Below, one piece after another: positions 16,506 through 24,779 of a stretch of 28,082 nucleotides of DNA. The position numbers and the translations under genes were made by a program. The notes below the pieces were generated by a model that had not been told where the DNA came from, searched no databases, and saw only the letters and a list, made by a program, of their open reading frames with translations. Numbering within the stretch: position 1 is the stretch's first letter; each line of letters opens with the position of its first letter. The stretch is taken from assembly GCA_049325575.1 (NCBI GenBank), contig JBMOLK010000338.1, positions 1 to 28,082 on the forward strand, read 5' to 3'. Origin of the DNA: JBMOLK01 sp049325575. GTDB lineage: Bacteria; Bacillota; Clostridia; Acetivibrionales; Acetivibrionaceae.

Positions 16506-17585
16506 GTGAAGAAAAAGCATTTTATTTTACTATTTGTCTTTGAATTAATCCTGGTTGCAGCATCAATATATATATTGATGCCAAAGCCTGATCTTACTAC
16601 AAAAGTTCAAGCAATAAGTATGAATCTCACTAATTACAAGTTTGATTATTATGTTGGAAATAATGTAATCAAAACCGGTGATATTGGAACAGCCTCATAC
16701 ACCTTTGGCGGGTTACCGGCATTTTACGATGTAAACATTGCATATGTTGATGAGGATGACGGCAATAGTGCTTATACCTTAATTGTCAATGGAGATGAAA
16801 TTAAAACGTGGCTAGCAGATAAAAACCCTAAAAAAGACCGTATTTTTGTTAAAACAGTACATAATGTTAAATTATCCGGTGGAAATGAACTAACAATAAT
16901 GGGAACCAGAGATAAGGGTGAATCTGCCCGCGTGGCTTATATTGAAATAGTATACAGCCATGGTATTGCTCCCGGATCTCTTTTAAAATACGCCTTAGAC
17001 AAATTCATGGAGGGTGCATCCATAGCCAGTATATTGCCTATAGTTTTAATTATAATTATCTTCCTGATTGCCAACATCCTTGCATTTGCTTTACTTAGAC
17101 GCAAGAATCAATCTTCTTATGAAGTAGATAAAGAAATACCAATTTCACTTTCAGACGGTACTTTTGCTAAAAGTAATGAAGCAGAAACAGATATTGATAA
17201 AGAAGACCCTAAACCCAGTGAGTATATCTTTGACAACAAACCTCCGGAAAATCCCCTTGTCGACCAAATGGTTTCATATTTGGAAAAGAACTATACAGAC
17301 TGCAATTTTTCTGTTCAGATAATGGCTGATCACTTTAACCTATCCTTGAATTATTTAAGCAGCTTTTTTAAAGAACAGACGGGTCAGAACATTGTCTATT
17401 ATCTTACAAACTTAAGAATAGAAAAAGCAAAACAATTGCTTGGCTCTACCGACCTACCCATAAAAAATGTTGCCGAAAATTCAGGGTATTTTAATGTATC
17501 CAGCTTCATCCGCCGGTTCAAACAGATTACAGGATTCACTCCCGGCGAATACAGGTCAAATAAAAAGGATTCTTATTCATGTTGA
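16506..17585 (+). CDS. Membrane-spanning AraC-type regulator with carbohydrate-binding-like extracellular domain
   Basis: The 359-residue protein starts at GTG 16506; GGAAGG lies ten bases upstream. Helix 1 (about 6-25) and helix 2 (174-198) flank an extracellular domain (26-173). Its pattern YDVNIAYVDEDDGNSAYTLI, VNGDEIKTW and GESARVAYIEI matches beta-sandwich modules of the CBM6/CBM35/malectin-like kind found in polysaccharide-degrading enzymes. After an acidic linker, residues 251-352 are an AraC/XylS double helix-turn-helix (FSVQIMADHFNLSLNYLSSFFK; NVAENSGYFNVSSFIRRFKQ; GFTPGEYR). Inference: it senses a wall or plant polysaccharide outside and binds DNA inside, controlling the divergent pectate lyase and perhaps itself. 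Membrane AraC proteins are known in Firmicutes, usually with Cache-type sensors. Domain and DNA-binding calls are firm in pattern; the ligand is unknown. Confidence 0.85.
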   Translation: MKKKHFILLFVFELILVAASIYILMPKPDLTTKVQAISMNLTNYKFDYYVGNNVIKTGDIGTASYTFGGLPAFYDVNIAYVDEDDGNSAYTLIVNGDEIKTWLADKNPKKDRIFVKTVHNVKLSGGNELTIMGTRDKGESARVAYIEIVYSHGIAPGSLLKYALDKFMEGASIASILPIVLIIIIFLIANILAFALLRRKNQSSYEVDKEIPISLSDGTFAKSNEAETDIDKEDPKPSEYIFDNKPPENPLVDQMVSYLEKNYTDCNFSVQIMADHFNLSLNYLSSFFKEQTGQNIVYYLTNLRIEKAKQLLGSTDLPIKNVAENSGYFNVSSFIRRFKQITGFTPGEYRSNKKDSYSC

Positions 17586-17677
17586 ATTTTAAATTCCTGC
17601 CTTACTGCTTAATAAGTAACCATTTTCACCTGATATGAATAAACTACAGCATAACATAATTTGTATCTGAGGTGATT

Positions 17678-18679
17678 ATGGTAATGCTTCGTCCTGATTC
17701 TTTGAATTGTCCTCCCGGTACTGTTTCTTATACAATAAGGCCGGGAGATACCTTCTATAGCCTGGCCCGGCGGTTTAATACAACGGTAGGCGCAATAGCA
17801 AGTGCCAATCCCAGTGTTAATCCACAAAGACTGTCTGTAGGCCAGGTGATTTGTATACCAACCAGCGCTCTCTGCCCGACAGGTAACTACTATACTGTAA
17901 AGGCCGGAGATACTCTTTTTAGTATATCAAGGCGCTTTAACATCAGTTTGCCTGATTTGATCAGGTTAAACCCCGGTATCAACCCAAACCTGCTGTACGT
18001 GGGTCAGGTAATATGTATACCTGTTCCAAAGCCGGTTTGTCCGGAAAATACTATACAGTATACCGTTAAGCCAGGTGATACCTTTTATAGAATAGCTTTA
18101 CGGCTCCGGGTTCCACTTGATGCCATACTAAGGGCCAACCCGGGAATAAATCCTTCCTATCTTTCTGTTGGTCAAACAATATGTATTCCAGTAACTCCAA
18201 CAGGTCTTCCGCCTGTTAAGCTAATCCCTGTATTTGTTGAAGGTCAGACGGAATACCGTGAAGCAAGGCTTAAGCGAAGTGAACAAGGGTATTATATTTA
18301 TGTTCTTCCAAATTTCCAGCTGGCAGCAGAAGAGCCGGGTAGAGATGTATTGTTTTCTACTTTTGACGACCGTTTCTTTGTCCGGATAGAACGGCTTCCG
18401 GCAGGTACAGATATTGGCCTGCTTCGCGAAAGTGCCTTGACGGAGCTTCGATTGGTTGGTACACCACATGAGTTAAAAGGGGAAGAGATTTTCGATCCTT
18501 TCTTCCGTAATGCTTTGTTCTTCCTGCATGCATCAAACCCGACTTTCTCCAAAAATATCATAGTGATGGAAATAGGCGGCTCATTATTCCGGTTTACTAT
18601 GAACATACCGAATGCTGAAGCTGCTGAAGGAATTGTTCCAAGCTTTTATGCAATGTTGAGAACTATTGGTATCTATTAA
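17678..18679 (+). CDS. Triple-LysM protein without signal peptide
   Basis: The protein has 333 residues. A GTG at 17672 lies within the GAGGTGAT ribosome site, so the ATG at 17678 (or the one at 17684) is the likely start. Three LysM modules follow in a row (about 16-60, 70-112 and 121-164), each with the pattern YTVKPGDTFYxIAxR, NPGINPxxLxVGQxICIP, and each bracketed by Cys-Pro and I-Cys-Ile-Pro. The remaining 165 residues are a mixed alpha/beta domain that I do not recognise (VFVEGQTEYREARLKRSEQG; ALFFLHASNPTF; PSFYAMLRTIGIY). LysM binds N-acetylglucosamine polymers such as peptidoglycan. Without a signal peptide the protein may be a spore-coat or cortex component made in the mother cell, as known for SafA-like proteins. 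That role is inference. Confidence 0.85.
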   Translation: MVMLRPDSLNCPPGTVSYTIRPGDTFYSLARRFNTTVGAIASANPSVNPQRLSVGQVICIPTSALCPTGNYYTVKAGDTLFSISRRFNISLPDLIRLNPGINPNLLYVGQVICIPVPKPVCPENTIQYTVKPGDTFYRIALRLRVPLDAILRANPGINPSYLSVGQTICIPVTPTGLPPVKLIPVFVEGQTEYREARLKRSEQGYYIYVLPNFQLAAEEPGRDVLFSTFDDRFFVRIERLPAGTDIGLLRESALTELRLVGTPHELKGEEIFDPFFRNALFFLHASNPTFSKNIIVMEIGGSLFRFTMNIPNAEAAEGIVPSFYAMLRTIGIY

Positions 18680-18705
18680 TAAATATTTATTCGTCTTTTC
18701 TTTAT

Positions 18706-18742
18706 AAAGAAGCAGTCTCTGATTGTTTAGGGCTGCTTCTTT
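18706..18742 (+). terminator. Probable terminator after the LysM gene
   Basis: AAAGAAGCAG (18706-18715) and CTGCTTCTTT (18733-18742) form a perfect 10-bp stem with a 17-base loop, about 27 bases after the LysM stop. The following T-rich stretch is interrupted, so termination may be partial. Confidence 0.7.
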
Positions 18743-18809
18743 GTGTATTTTAATTTTTCTTATAGCAAATAATAAAGGTAAAAGTATATGCTAAAATTGG
18801 GAGGCGTTG

Positions 18810-19721
18810 ATGGAGGCAAGAGGAGTCCTTGAGTATGGTATGCTCATAAACATCATAATTGCAACAATTGCCGGCTTTTTAAGCAGGTGGTCCTTGCTAA
18901 GAGTTGATTTCAGGCAGTACCCTACATACCCCAACGGATACCTTATTCACCTGGCAATTGGATTTATTGCATCTTCCGCAGGAGCAATTGCAGTGCCTGC
19001 CCTTTTGTCAAAAAACTTTACTGCAGTGACCTTTCTCCTTCTTGCCATCCAGCAGTTCAGAGATGTAAGAAAAATGGAAAAGAGCAGCCTTCAGGAGCTT
19101 GACAAGTCCTCATACTTTCCCAGGGGACCAGCATATATTGACGGTATTGCTAAAACCTTCGAGTCAAGAAACTATCTGGCTATGGTTATATCGCTTATAA
19201 CCATAATATTACTACTGTCAATTCCACCAGTAATGGGTAATGTATTTAAAACATCAATAGCTCTCCTTGTAGCATTATCAATTCATCTATTTATAAGCAG
19301 ATTTTCAAAAGGAAGATCTGTTAAGGATGCAGCTGATGTAGAGATTGCAAAACTTTCTTTTAAGGAGAACAATCTTTATGTTGATGATATTTTTGTTACC
19401 AACATAGGTCTTGAAGAAAATAAAAGGAGAATTCTTAAAAACGGTATTGGAGTAGTTTTAAAGCCTAAAGGAAGAAATCAGGTTATTCAGCTTCAAAATA
19501 TAGGTCAGCGTCAAGCCATAATGCACGAGTGTTCAAGGCTTTTAGGACTTGAGAATTACATTGAAAGTGTAAATGAATATGATACGGGAAGAATAGCAAT
19601 GTATCTTATTCCAATAAGAAAGGAACCTGCATCCCTTGTTAAGATAATTGAGAACGTACCTCTTCTGGAATCACTTAAGAAGCAGGCACAAAAGGTAGGA
19701 GATACTAAATATGAAGGATAA
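18810..19721 (+). CDS. YIEGIA-family membrane protein
   Basis: The protein has 303 residues. The ATG at 18810 has GGAGG five bases upstream; the TTG at 18807 is too close. The N-terminal half has several hydrophobic segments (about 10-26, 44-78 and 120-155). It contains YIDGIA at about 109-114, the variant of the YIEGIA motif that names this Firmicute family. The C-terminal half (about 165-303) is soluble, with KNGIGVVLKPKGRNQVIQL and a helical end. The biochemical role of the family is not known to me; it occurs in spore-formers. The gene overlaps the next one by 11 bases, which indicates translational coupling with the small partner protein. Confidence 0.85.
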   Translation: MEARGVLEYGMLINIIIATIAGFLSRWSLLRVDFRQYPTYPNGYLIHLAIGFIASSAGAIAVPALLSKNFTAVTFLLLAIQQFRDVRKMEKSSLQELDKSSYFPRGPAYIDGIAKTFESRNYLAMVISLITIILLLSIPPVMGNVFKTSIALLVALSIHLFISRFSKGRSVKDAADVEIAKLSFKENNLYVDDIFVTNIGLEENKRRILKNGIGVVLKPKGRNQVIQLQNIGQRQAIMHECSRLLGLENYIESVNEYDTGRIAMYLIPIRKEPASLVKIIENVPLLESLKKQAQKVGDTKYEG

Positions 19722-19902
19722 AAGTATACTGGCTGCTGTATGTTTATCAATTAATAGCGATTTCATAAAAGGCATTCCTACAATAATAGCAAGTAGTGAA
19801 GATGAACTGGAGAAGGTTTCATCAGAGTTGGGTAAAATACTTCAGGGTAAGGTCTTTAAGCTCTCAAACGGAATCATCTTAATAATTTCCTCCAACTCAT
19901 AA
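19711..19902 (+). CDS. Small partner of the YIEGIA protein ('capping complex subunit for YIEGIA')
   Basis: The 63-residue protein starts at ATG 19711 inside the end of the YIEGIA gene, with GGAG nine bases upstream. The sequence (ILAAVCLSINSDFIKGIPTI, then an acidic helix, then SNGIILIISS) matches the short proteins that public annotation, as I recall it, names the capping complex subunit for YIEGIA. The name implies a complex, but I know of no function. The overlap and the conserved pairing support a joint role. A hairpin at 19910-19932 follows. Confidence 0.75.
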   Translation: MKDKSILAAVCLSINSDFIKGIPTIIASSEDELEKVSSELGKILQGKVFKLSNGIILIISSNS

Positions 19903-19909
19903 AAGAAAT

Positions 19910-19932
19910 GGGGCGACCAACTAGTCAGCCCC
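19910..19932. terminator. Shared hairpin between converging YIEGIA and protease genes
   Basis: GGGGC-GAC pairs with GTC-A-GCCCC through one bulged base, and lies between convergent genes. T-rich DNA flanks it on both sides (ATTTCTTTT on the minus strand, CCCTTTATAAATTT on the plus strand), so it may end both transcripts. Neither U-run is ideal. Confidence 0.6.
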
Positions 19933-19977
19933 ACCCTTTATAAATTTCCATTTAGCAATTACGACTTTATAAATCCC

Positions 19978-22900
19978 CTAATTATTTACGGCTGGGAAAA
20001 TTATATCATCATATAGGTAGTACCTTTTAATATAAGAACAATCAGTTGTATTTAGCTTTCCGTTTCCATCAACATCAGCTGCTAGCGTGTTGATGTAAGA
20101 TAATGGTGTTGAGTTTAATACTGCATCATAGAGAATATTATAATCTCTCAAATCAATATCTCCATCGTTATTTACGTCACCGTAGATTATGAACTCTGCT
20201 CTACCTATTCTTTGATTTGAATAGTCATTATTATATACCCAAGCAGACAGCAAATCCAAATCCACATTGTTTATAGTATTGTCTTTATTAATATCTGCAG
20301 CTACTTTCTGAGCATTTGTTAAAGGAGAAATTCCCCTTATATAATCTTCCAGAAGGTAAATATCTATAGCCGATAATCCATTATCTTGATCCAGGTCCCC
20401 TATAACTTGATACACGCTGCACAGGGTTTTACTGGATATTGTACCGTAAAGAGGATGGTTTTGAGTTACCTTCATTGTATGCTTTTTACTTTGGTTATAG
20501 TATGAAATATCCCTGTAGCTTGTTGCTGTTCCTGTGTATCTACTGCTGCCGTCGATTACCAAATCTGTACTTGTATTTGTATCATACTTACTCCATTGTA
20601 CAACAATAGCATTACTGTTCTCATACGCATCTATCCTAAGGGGTTCATATATGTCTACTGCTAAAGGCGCAACCCATCCTACAGTTCCGCCCAAGCTTCC
20701 AATATGATATAAGTGGCTGTCATAAGCTGCCAGAGTACCATTTACACTGGCGACACCTGGAATAACATCTTTATTCCAAATTTTTGTTTGTGGGTCATAT
20801 ACTATAGTTGTTCCATTCCCAAGGAGAAATGAGTTGGTTTCATTTCCGCCCACAAAATGTATTTTACCTTTATACACTGCAACTGCCGGGTTGCTTGTAG
20901 TAATATCGCTTGGACTATATCCCTCCAGGTTCCAATATCCTGTGTTCAGGTTATATACTTCAATATGGGTTGATGCGCTACCAAATCTCTCACCAAAGAA
21001 TACATAAATCATAGGAACACTATCTACTGTGGTAACAGTAGCAACCGGATCATTCTTACTGTATAGCAAGCCTGGCAGGTCTAAAGTCCATTGGTTTGTC
21101 ACAGTATCAAATATATCCATTTTGTAATTTAGCTCATTTGCAAAATCTGAGCCACCGATTACATATAACTTATTGTCGTAGGATACGACTTCGGTAGATT
21201 GCCTGTAATAATAACCGGTCACTCCGAATGTACATGGTGCACCGTTTACTGTTGTAACTACCCTGTAATAATAATAGCTGTTGTCGGCAAAACAAAGCTT
21301 AACAGTAGAGTTTGAAGCTGTTATTGGCTCAAAGGTTTGAACATCAACAAAAGTCTGATTATCCTTACTTCCCTGAATCTTAATACTGATTGATCCTCCA
21401 GCTTCAATTAGTCCCGTTTTTACTTCCAGAAGACTATCCTTCTTTGTAATGGATTTTGTTATTGTAGAGCCGGAACTATACTGCTGTGACGGTATAATAA
21501 CATTGTTCGGCAAATCCGCTACTGCTGTCCATGTATTGGTAGCCGGATCAAACTGGTCAATACGTGTTATGACCGTCTCATTAAAAATATCATCCTGGCC
21601 GTATAACAAATATATCTTATTGTTGGCAGCTACCGATTCTGCATGTATTCTAGGACCTATCATGTCACTTTTCCTGGTCCATTTGTTATTAATCAAATCA
21701 TATTCCCATACCTCTGTTGAGTACTCCATCTTAGCTTCATCCTTGCAGCCGCCCATAACGTAAACTTTACTGCCTAACTGACATGTTGTAAAGGTGTCAG
21801 CCAGCAATTCAAATGTTGATTCCTCTACTCTGTTCCACTGTGAGACACTATTTAAAATTCCTACTGCATGAAGACCTGCCCTTATTGAGTAGTACTCCCT
21901 GCTGCCTTCTCCATACAATTTAGTAGCTGCATCTACAGAGGCTTCTGCAAATTGAGCAAAATTAGTGTTCGCAGACAAGTATTCATTAATAACCTTATAC
22001 ATAACATTAGCTACTTTTTCAAGACCTATACCTTCAACAGCTACTGTACGGTGCCATCCACCATCACTCATAAGTGAAAAGGCCTTGGTTAGTATAGCTG
22101 CATTGTCATGTACACCAATATTATCCCCTGGCTGTGTCAATATATCTTCCATGTGACCTGGACAACCATAATCCTGTGGGTTCTTGTAGTCAAGGTATGC
22201 ATCGTCTGGAGTATTTGGAGTATACCCTACTACCATCTTCTTCCAGTCTGGAGCTGTTCCATATGCATATGATTCAATTGCTTCACCGAAAAAGTCTGCA
22301 AGACCCTCGTGAATTGCACCTGACTGGTAAAAGTACGCAAGCATCGCATCATTGTCTATTATACCGTGTGTGAGTTCATGGCCAATGGTTTCCGGAGTCG
22401 CAAATGTTGAAAACATCTCTCCGTCACCATCACCTAAATAGAACTGTCTTGCCCATGGATCAAAGCATGCATTGTTAGGGCTTGTAGTACCACTTCTAGT
22501 TAGAAACAGCGCATGACAATTGATAATGATGTTTCTACCCTTGTCATCAAAGCTGTATCTTCCAAATTTGTTTTTAAAGTATTCATATGTTTTTCCTGTA
22601 AAGTAATGAGCGTCTACATCATGGTATTTCTTGCTGTCTTCAGTAAAGACACCATCATTATCAGATGAAATTTCCCTGTAATTATCGAGATCTCCTGGGT
22701 AGATATAGTCTATAGCCTCGGTTGTAGTCATGTCATAGGTTAATATTTTAAAAGGTACGGGTGAAACACCTGCAGGAGCTGTCCTTGCTAAATCTGCAAG
22801 AGAGTATTCATACCTTGGTGTAATATTAACATCAGGTATGGTTCCTCTATAACCATTAAGGGTTCTAGTATCCCCAAATGGTCCCTTCCCGGTAACCTGA

Positions 22901-23571
22901 ACACTTTCATATCTTAGCGCATCATTCTTTTCGATTATTTTCCCAGTTGATGCATCAATTATGTATTCCCATGATTCTACAGCAGGAAAAACGAAGCTTA
23001 TTTTCACGCTGTAAGCGCTTAAAACGCCTTCACTTCTTGGCAGGAAAATTTTTTCTACCGAATTATAGCTTGTTTCCTTAACTTCCCTGTTGATATCTGC
23101 CATTGCAGCTGCTAAAGCATCATTCTCTGATATTTCGAATTTACCTTTAACCTTTTTTTCAATATCTGGAATATTAGTTCCGGATACAGTCTTAATGACT
23201 CCTTCTTCATCTATTATGAACGACTGAAAGGTTCCCCTGACTTTAATTCCTTTATATATTTGCTCTGTCTTAATTATAGTTTCATTCTGTTCGTTCTTGA
23301 AATTCTTATGTACCACTACATCTTTGTCTTTTGAATCTGCACCTACATACTTCTTTACTATCTTCTCTGGTTTTTCTTTTGAAGGAAGAGTAAGACTTCC
23401 ACTGACATAACCAGGCGCATCAAACATGTCACTTTTCATGAATTTTTTAATTTTAATCTCACCATTTGTTTTACCGCCTGCCTTATCGCCACCTGCTGCA
23501 AAGCCTGTCGTAACCATGAAGCTGCTGATTATCAGTGCCAAAATTACATTGATTGCTACAAATCTTTTCAT
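19978..23571 (-). CDS. Secreted M4 (thermolysin-like) metalloprotease with kelch, Fn3-like and two dockerin domains
   Basis: The 1197-residue protein starts at ATG behind AAGGAGGAT. Signal peptide 1-25. Propeptide (FTP plus PepSY) at about 40-215. M4 catalytic domain at about 250-577: H398-E399-L-T-H402 zinc motif, third ligand E422 in GAIHEGLADFFGE, and the active-site His488 in GVHDNAAILTKAF. Kelch repeats run from about 600 to 970 (KVYVMGG, KIYLLYG, KLYVIGG, KIHFVGG), interrupted at about 700-785 by a beta-rich insert. A Fn3-like stretch follows (977-1055). Two dockerins end the protein (1056-1113 and 1129-1193). Their recognition pairs are Ala-Ile, Asn-Val, Leu-Arg and Thr-Thr, not the Ser-Thr seen in this window's type I dockerins. 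It should be a cellulosome-attached protease acting outside the cell; its target is unknown. The neighbouring cohesin genes encode possible partners. Confidence 0.92.
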   Translation of the reverse strand: MKRFVAINVILALIISSFMVTTGFAAGGDKAGGKTNGEIKIKKFMKSDMFDAPGYVSGSLTLPSKEKPEKIVKKYVGADSKDKDVVVHKNFKNEQNETIIKTEQIYKGIKVRGTFQSFIIDEEGVIKTVSGTNIPDIEKKVKGKFEISENDALAAAMADINREVKETSYNSVEKIFLPRSEGVLSAYSVKISFVFPAVESWEYIIDASTGKIIEKNDALRYESVQVTGKGPFGDTRTLNGYRGTIPDVNITPRYEYSLADLARTAPAGVSPVPFKILTYDMTTTEAIDYIYPGDLDNYREISSDNDGVFTEDSKKYHDVDAHYFTGKTYEYFKNKFGRYSFDDKGRNIIINCHALFLTRSGTTSPNNACFDPWARQFYLGDGDGEMFSTFATPETIGHELTHGIIDNDAMLAYFYQSGAIHEGLADFFGEAIESYAYGTAPDWKKMVVGYTPNTPDDAYLDYKNPQDYGCPGHMEDILTQPGDNIGVHDNAAILTKAFSLMSDGGWHRTVAVEGIGLEKVANVMYKVINEYLSANTNFAQFAEASVDAATKLYGEGSREYYSIRAGLHAVGILNSVSQWNRVEESTFELLADTFTTCQLGSKVYVMGGCKDEAKMEYSTEVWEYDLINNKWTRKSDMIGPRIHAESVAANNKIYLLYGQDDIFNETVITRIDQFDPATNTWTAVADLPNNVIIPSQQYSSGSTITKSITKKDSLLEVKTGLIEAGGSISIKIQGSKDNQTFVDVQTFEPITASNSTVKLCFADNSYYYYRVVTTVNGAPCTFGVTGYYYRQSTEVVSYDNKLYVIGGSDFANELNYKMDIFDTVTNQWTLDLPGLLYSKNDPVATVTTVDSVPMIYVFFGERFGSASTHIEVYNLNTGYWNLEGYSPSDITTSNPAVAVYKGKIHFVGGNETNSFLLGNGTTIVYDPQTKIWNKDVIPGVASVNGTLAAYDSHLYHIGSLGGTVGWVAPLAVDIYEPLRIDAYENSNAIVVQWSKYDTNTSTDLVIDGSSRYTGTATSYRDISYYNQSKKHTMKVTQNHPLYGTISSKTLCSVYQVIGDLDQDNGLSAIDIYLLEDYIRGISPLTNAQKVAADINKDNTINNVDLDLLSAWVYNNDYSNQRIGRAEFIIYGDVNNDGDIDLRDYNILYDAVLNSTPLSYINTLAADVDGNGKLNTTDCSYIKRYYLYDDIIFPAVNN

Positions 23572-23770
23572 TTCTGATCCTCCTTATATTTTTGAACCTT
23601 CCTACTAAAGTACTTTAATCTCGTAGTTCCACATCCTGCTTTGTTTTTCAGGCAGTCTACAAATCATATCTTTTTCCCCCTTTCTACCACATGTGACTAC
23701 AAAAGATGAAAGTTATCTTTAGTAAATAGATATTATATTTGATATTATAAATAATTAGTCATACCTGCGA

Positions 23771-23807
23771 GTTGAATATTGTTGCAAGTTTGTTGAATAA
23801 AGTTGAA
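23771..23807. promoter_or_regulatory. Four phased GTTGAA-like hexamers
   Basis: GTTGAA at 23771, GTTGCA at 23781, GTTGAA at 23792 and GTTGAA at 23802 are spaced 10, 11 and 10 bases, one helical turn apart, and so on the same face of DNA. They lie about 200 bases upstream of the protease start, where a cooperative activator or repressor array could sit. Confidence 0.45.
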
Positions 23808-23843
23808 ATTTTAGATCTATCATTTCACTCCTAAAAACAAAAT

Positions 23844-23873
23844 AAAAAAACACACCTGTTAAGATGCGTTTTT
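23844..23873 (-). terminator. Intrinsic terminator of the cohesin lipoprotein gene
   Basis: On the minus strand AAAACGCA and TGTGTTTT form an 8-bp stem (one G-U pair, 10-base loop) followed by a U-run, about 24 bases after the stop codon. Confidence 0.75.
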
Positions 23874-23896
23874 AGCCTTTATATCCAATACTTAAC

Positions 23897-24688
23897 TTAA
23901 TTGATTTTATCCGGTTGAATTACTTTATACCCTGAAAGCTTCTTTCCATCCCAGTCAAATAATAATGTGCCGGATTTGCCGCCTGGTATAATTGACGAGT
24001 CTTCAAACCTTATATAAGTACTCTCTTTTTTTAGTACCTTAAAGCCTATTACAGCTATTGTCCCTGTTCTTTCAGGCTTTCCGCTTTTCTTATAATCCTC
24101 CAGGTTTACATATGATTTACCAAAGTTTAATATTCCTTCTTCAATATTATTGGATGCTAGCGGTATCAAAAGGTAATCGGTATTTGTGAGTATTGTCCCA
24201 TCCAAAGGCATTTTTCTATTTGTAAATAGTGTGCCGGAGTCAGGTAATACTGCTTGCAATACTTTGGGGTCATACTTTATATTAACCTGATACCCGGTAA
24301 AACCGTCTATATTTTCAATAACTATATCCGCTTTGATAACTTCACCAATCTCTGCTTTATTTTTATCCAGCCTTAATTTGATGCTTCCGCTAGTATCATT
24401 GACTGGTTCAGAGTCTTGTCCATCTTTTGGTAAGGGGGTATTTACCACCTCTGCATTTTGGGAAGGTTTTAGGTCCTCTGCCGGTTTTGGATCCTCTGCT
24501 GTCTTTGAGTCCTTTCCGTTCTTTATGTCTACAGGCTCTTGAGTTTTATTCGGTTCACTCACCATATCAACTTGCATTGTACTTTTCGGTTCTTTAGACC
24601 CTATTTCTGTACCGGATCCACAGCCGGTCAATATCATAAACAATGTACTCACTGCTATACATAAACTTATGAAATTCCTTCCATACAT
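23897..24688 (-). CDS. Lipoprotein with a single type II cohesin
   Basis: The 263-residue protein starts at ATG 24686-24688, with GGGGG eight bases upstream. A lipoprotein signal peptide ends in the lipobox ILTGC (Cys23). Residues 24-100 are an acidic, Lys/Pro/Glu-rich tether. Residues 101-263 are one type II cohesin with the family signature: GYQVNIKYDPKVLQAV, then LNFGKSYVNLEDYK, GTIAVIGFKVL and LFDWDGKKLSGYKVIQP. It should hold a type II dockerin protein on the outer face of the cell membrane by a lipid anchor. The usual anchoring route in related bacteria is an SLH domain. From memory a single type II cohesin protein also neighbours the unanchored scaffoldin in C. thermocellum. It has its own promoter and terminator, so it can be expressed apart from the scaffoldin. 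Confidence 0.9.
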   Translation of the reverse strand: MYGRNFISLCIAVSTLFMILTGCGSGTEIGSKEPKSTMQVDMVSEPNKTQEPVDIKNGKDSKTAEDPKPAEDLKPSQNAEVVNTPLPKDGQDSEPVNDTSGSIKLRLDKNKAEIGEVIKADIVIENIDGFTGYQVNIKYDPKVLQAVLPDSGTLFTNRKMPLDGTILTNTDYLLIPLASNNIEEGILNFGKSYVNLEDYKKSGKPERTGTIAVIGFKVLKKESTYIRFEDSSIIPGGKSGTLLFDWDGKKLSGYKVIQPDKIN

Positions 24689-24731
24689 TAGTATTTCCCC
24701 CTATAATAGCTTTTAATAACCCCAGAATACT

Positions 24732-24760
24732 TTTATATCACATAATGCAATTAAATTCAA
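24732..24760 (-). promoter_or_regulatory. Sigma-A-like promoter of the cohesin lipoprotein gene
   Basis: On the minus strand TTGAAT (24755-24760) and TATAAA (24732-24737) are exactly 17 bases apart, 44 bases before the start codon. It lies between palindromic copy C and the gene, which supports a separate transcript. Confidence 0.55.
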
Positions 24761-24779
24761 TTACTCTTTTATAAAACTA

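Larger units (their letters stand above)
23572..23896. other. Intergenic region upstream of the protease with phased hexamers
   Basis: This 325-base gap carries the terminator of the cohesin lipoprotein gene, four phased GTTGAA-like hexamers (23771-23807), an AT-rich stretch suitable for a promoter (two minus-strand TATAAT sequences) and a leader of about 100 bases before the protease start. I compared it with c-di-GMP riboswitch patterns and saw no match. Confidence 0.65.

Noticed and set aside
23572..23896. c-di-GMP or other riboswitch upstream of the protease
   Set aside because: c-di-GMP genes in the window made this worth checking, but none of the conserved GEMM-type segments could be seen in the leader.
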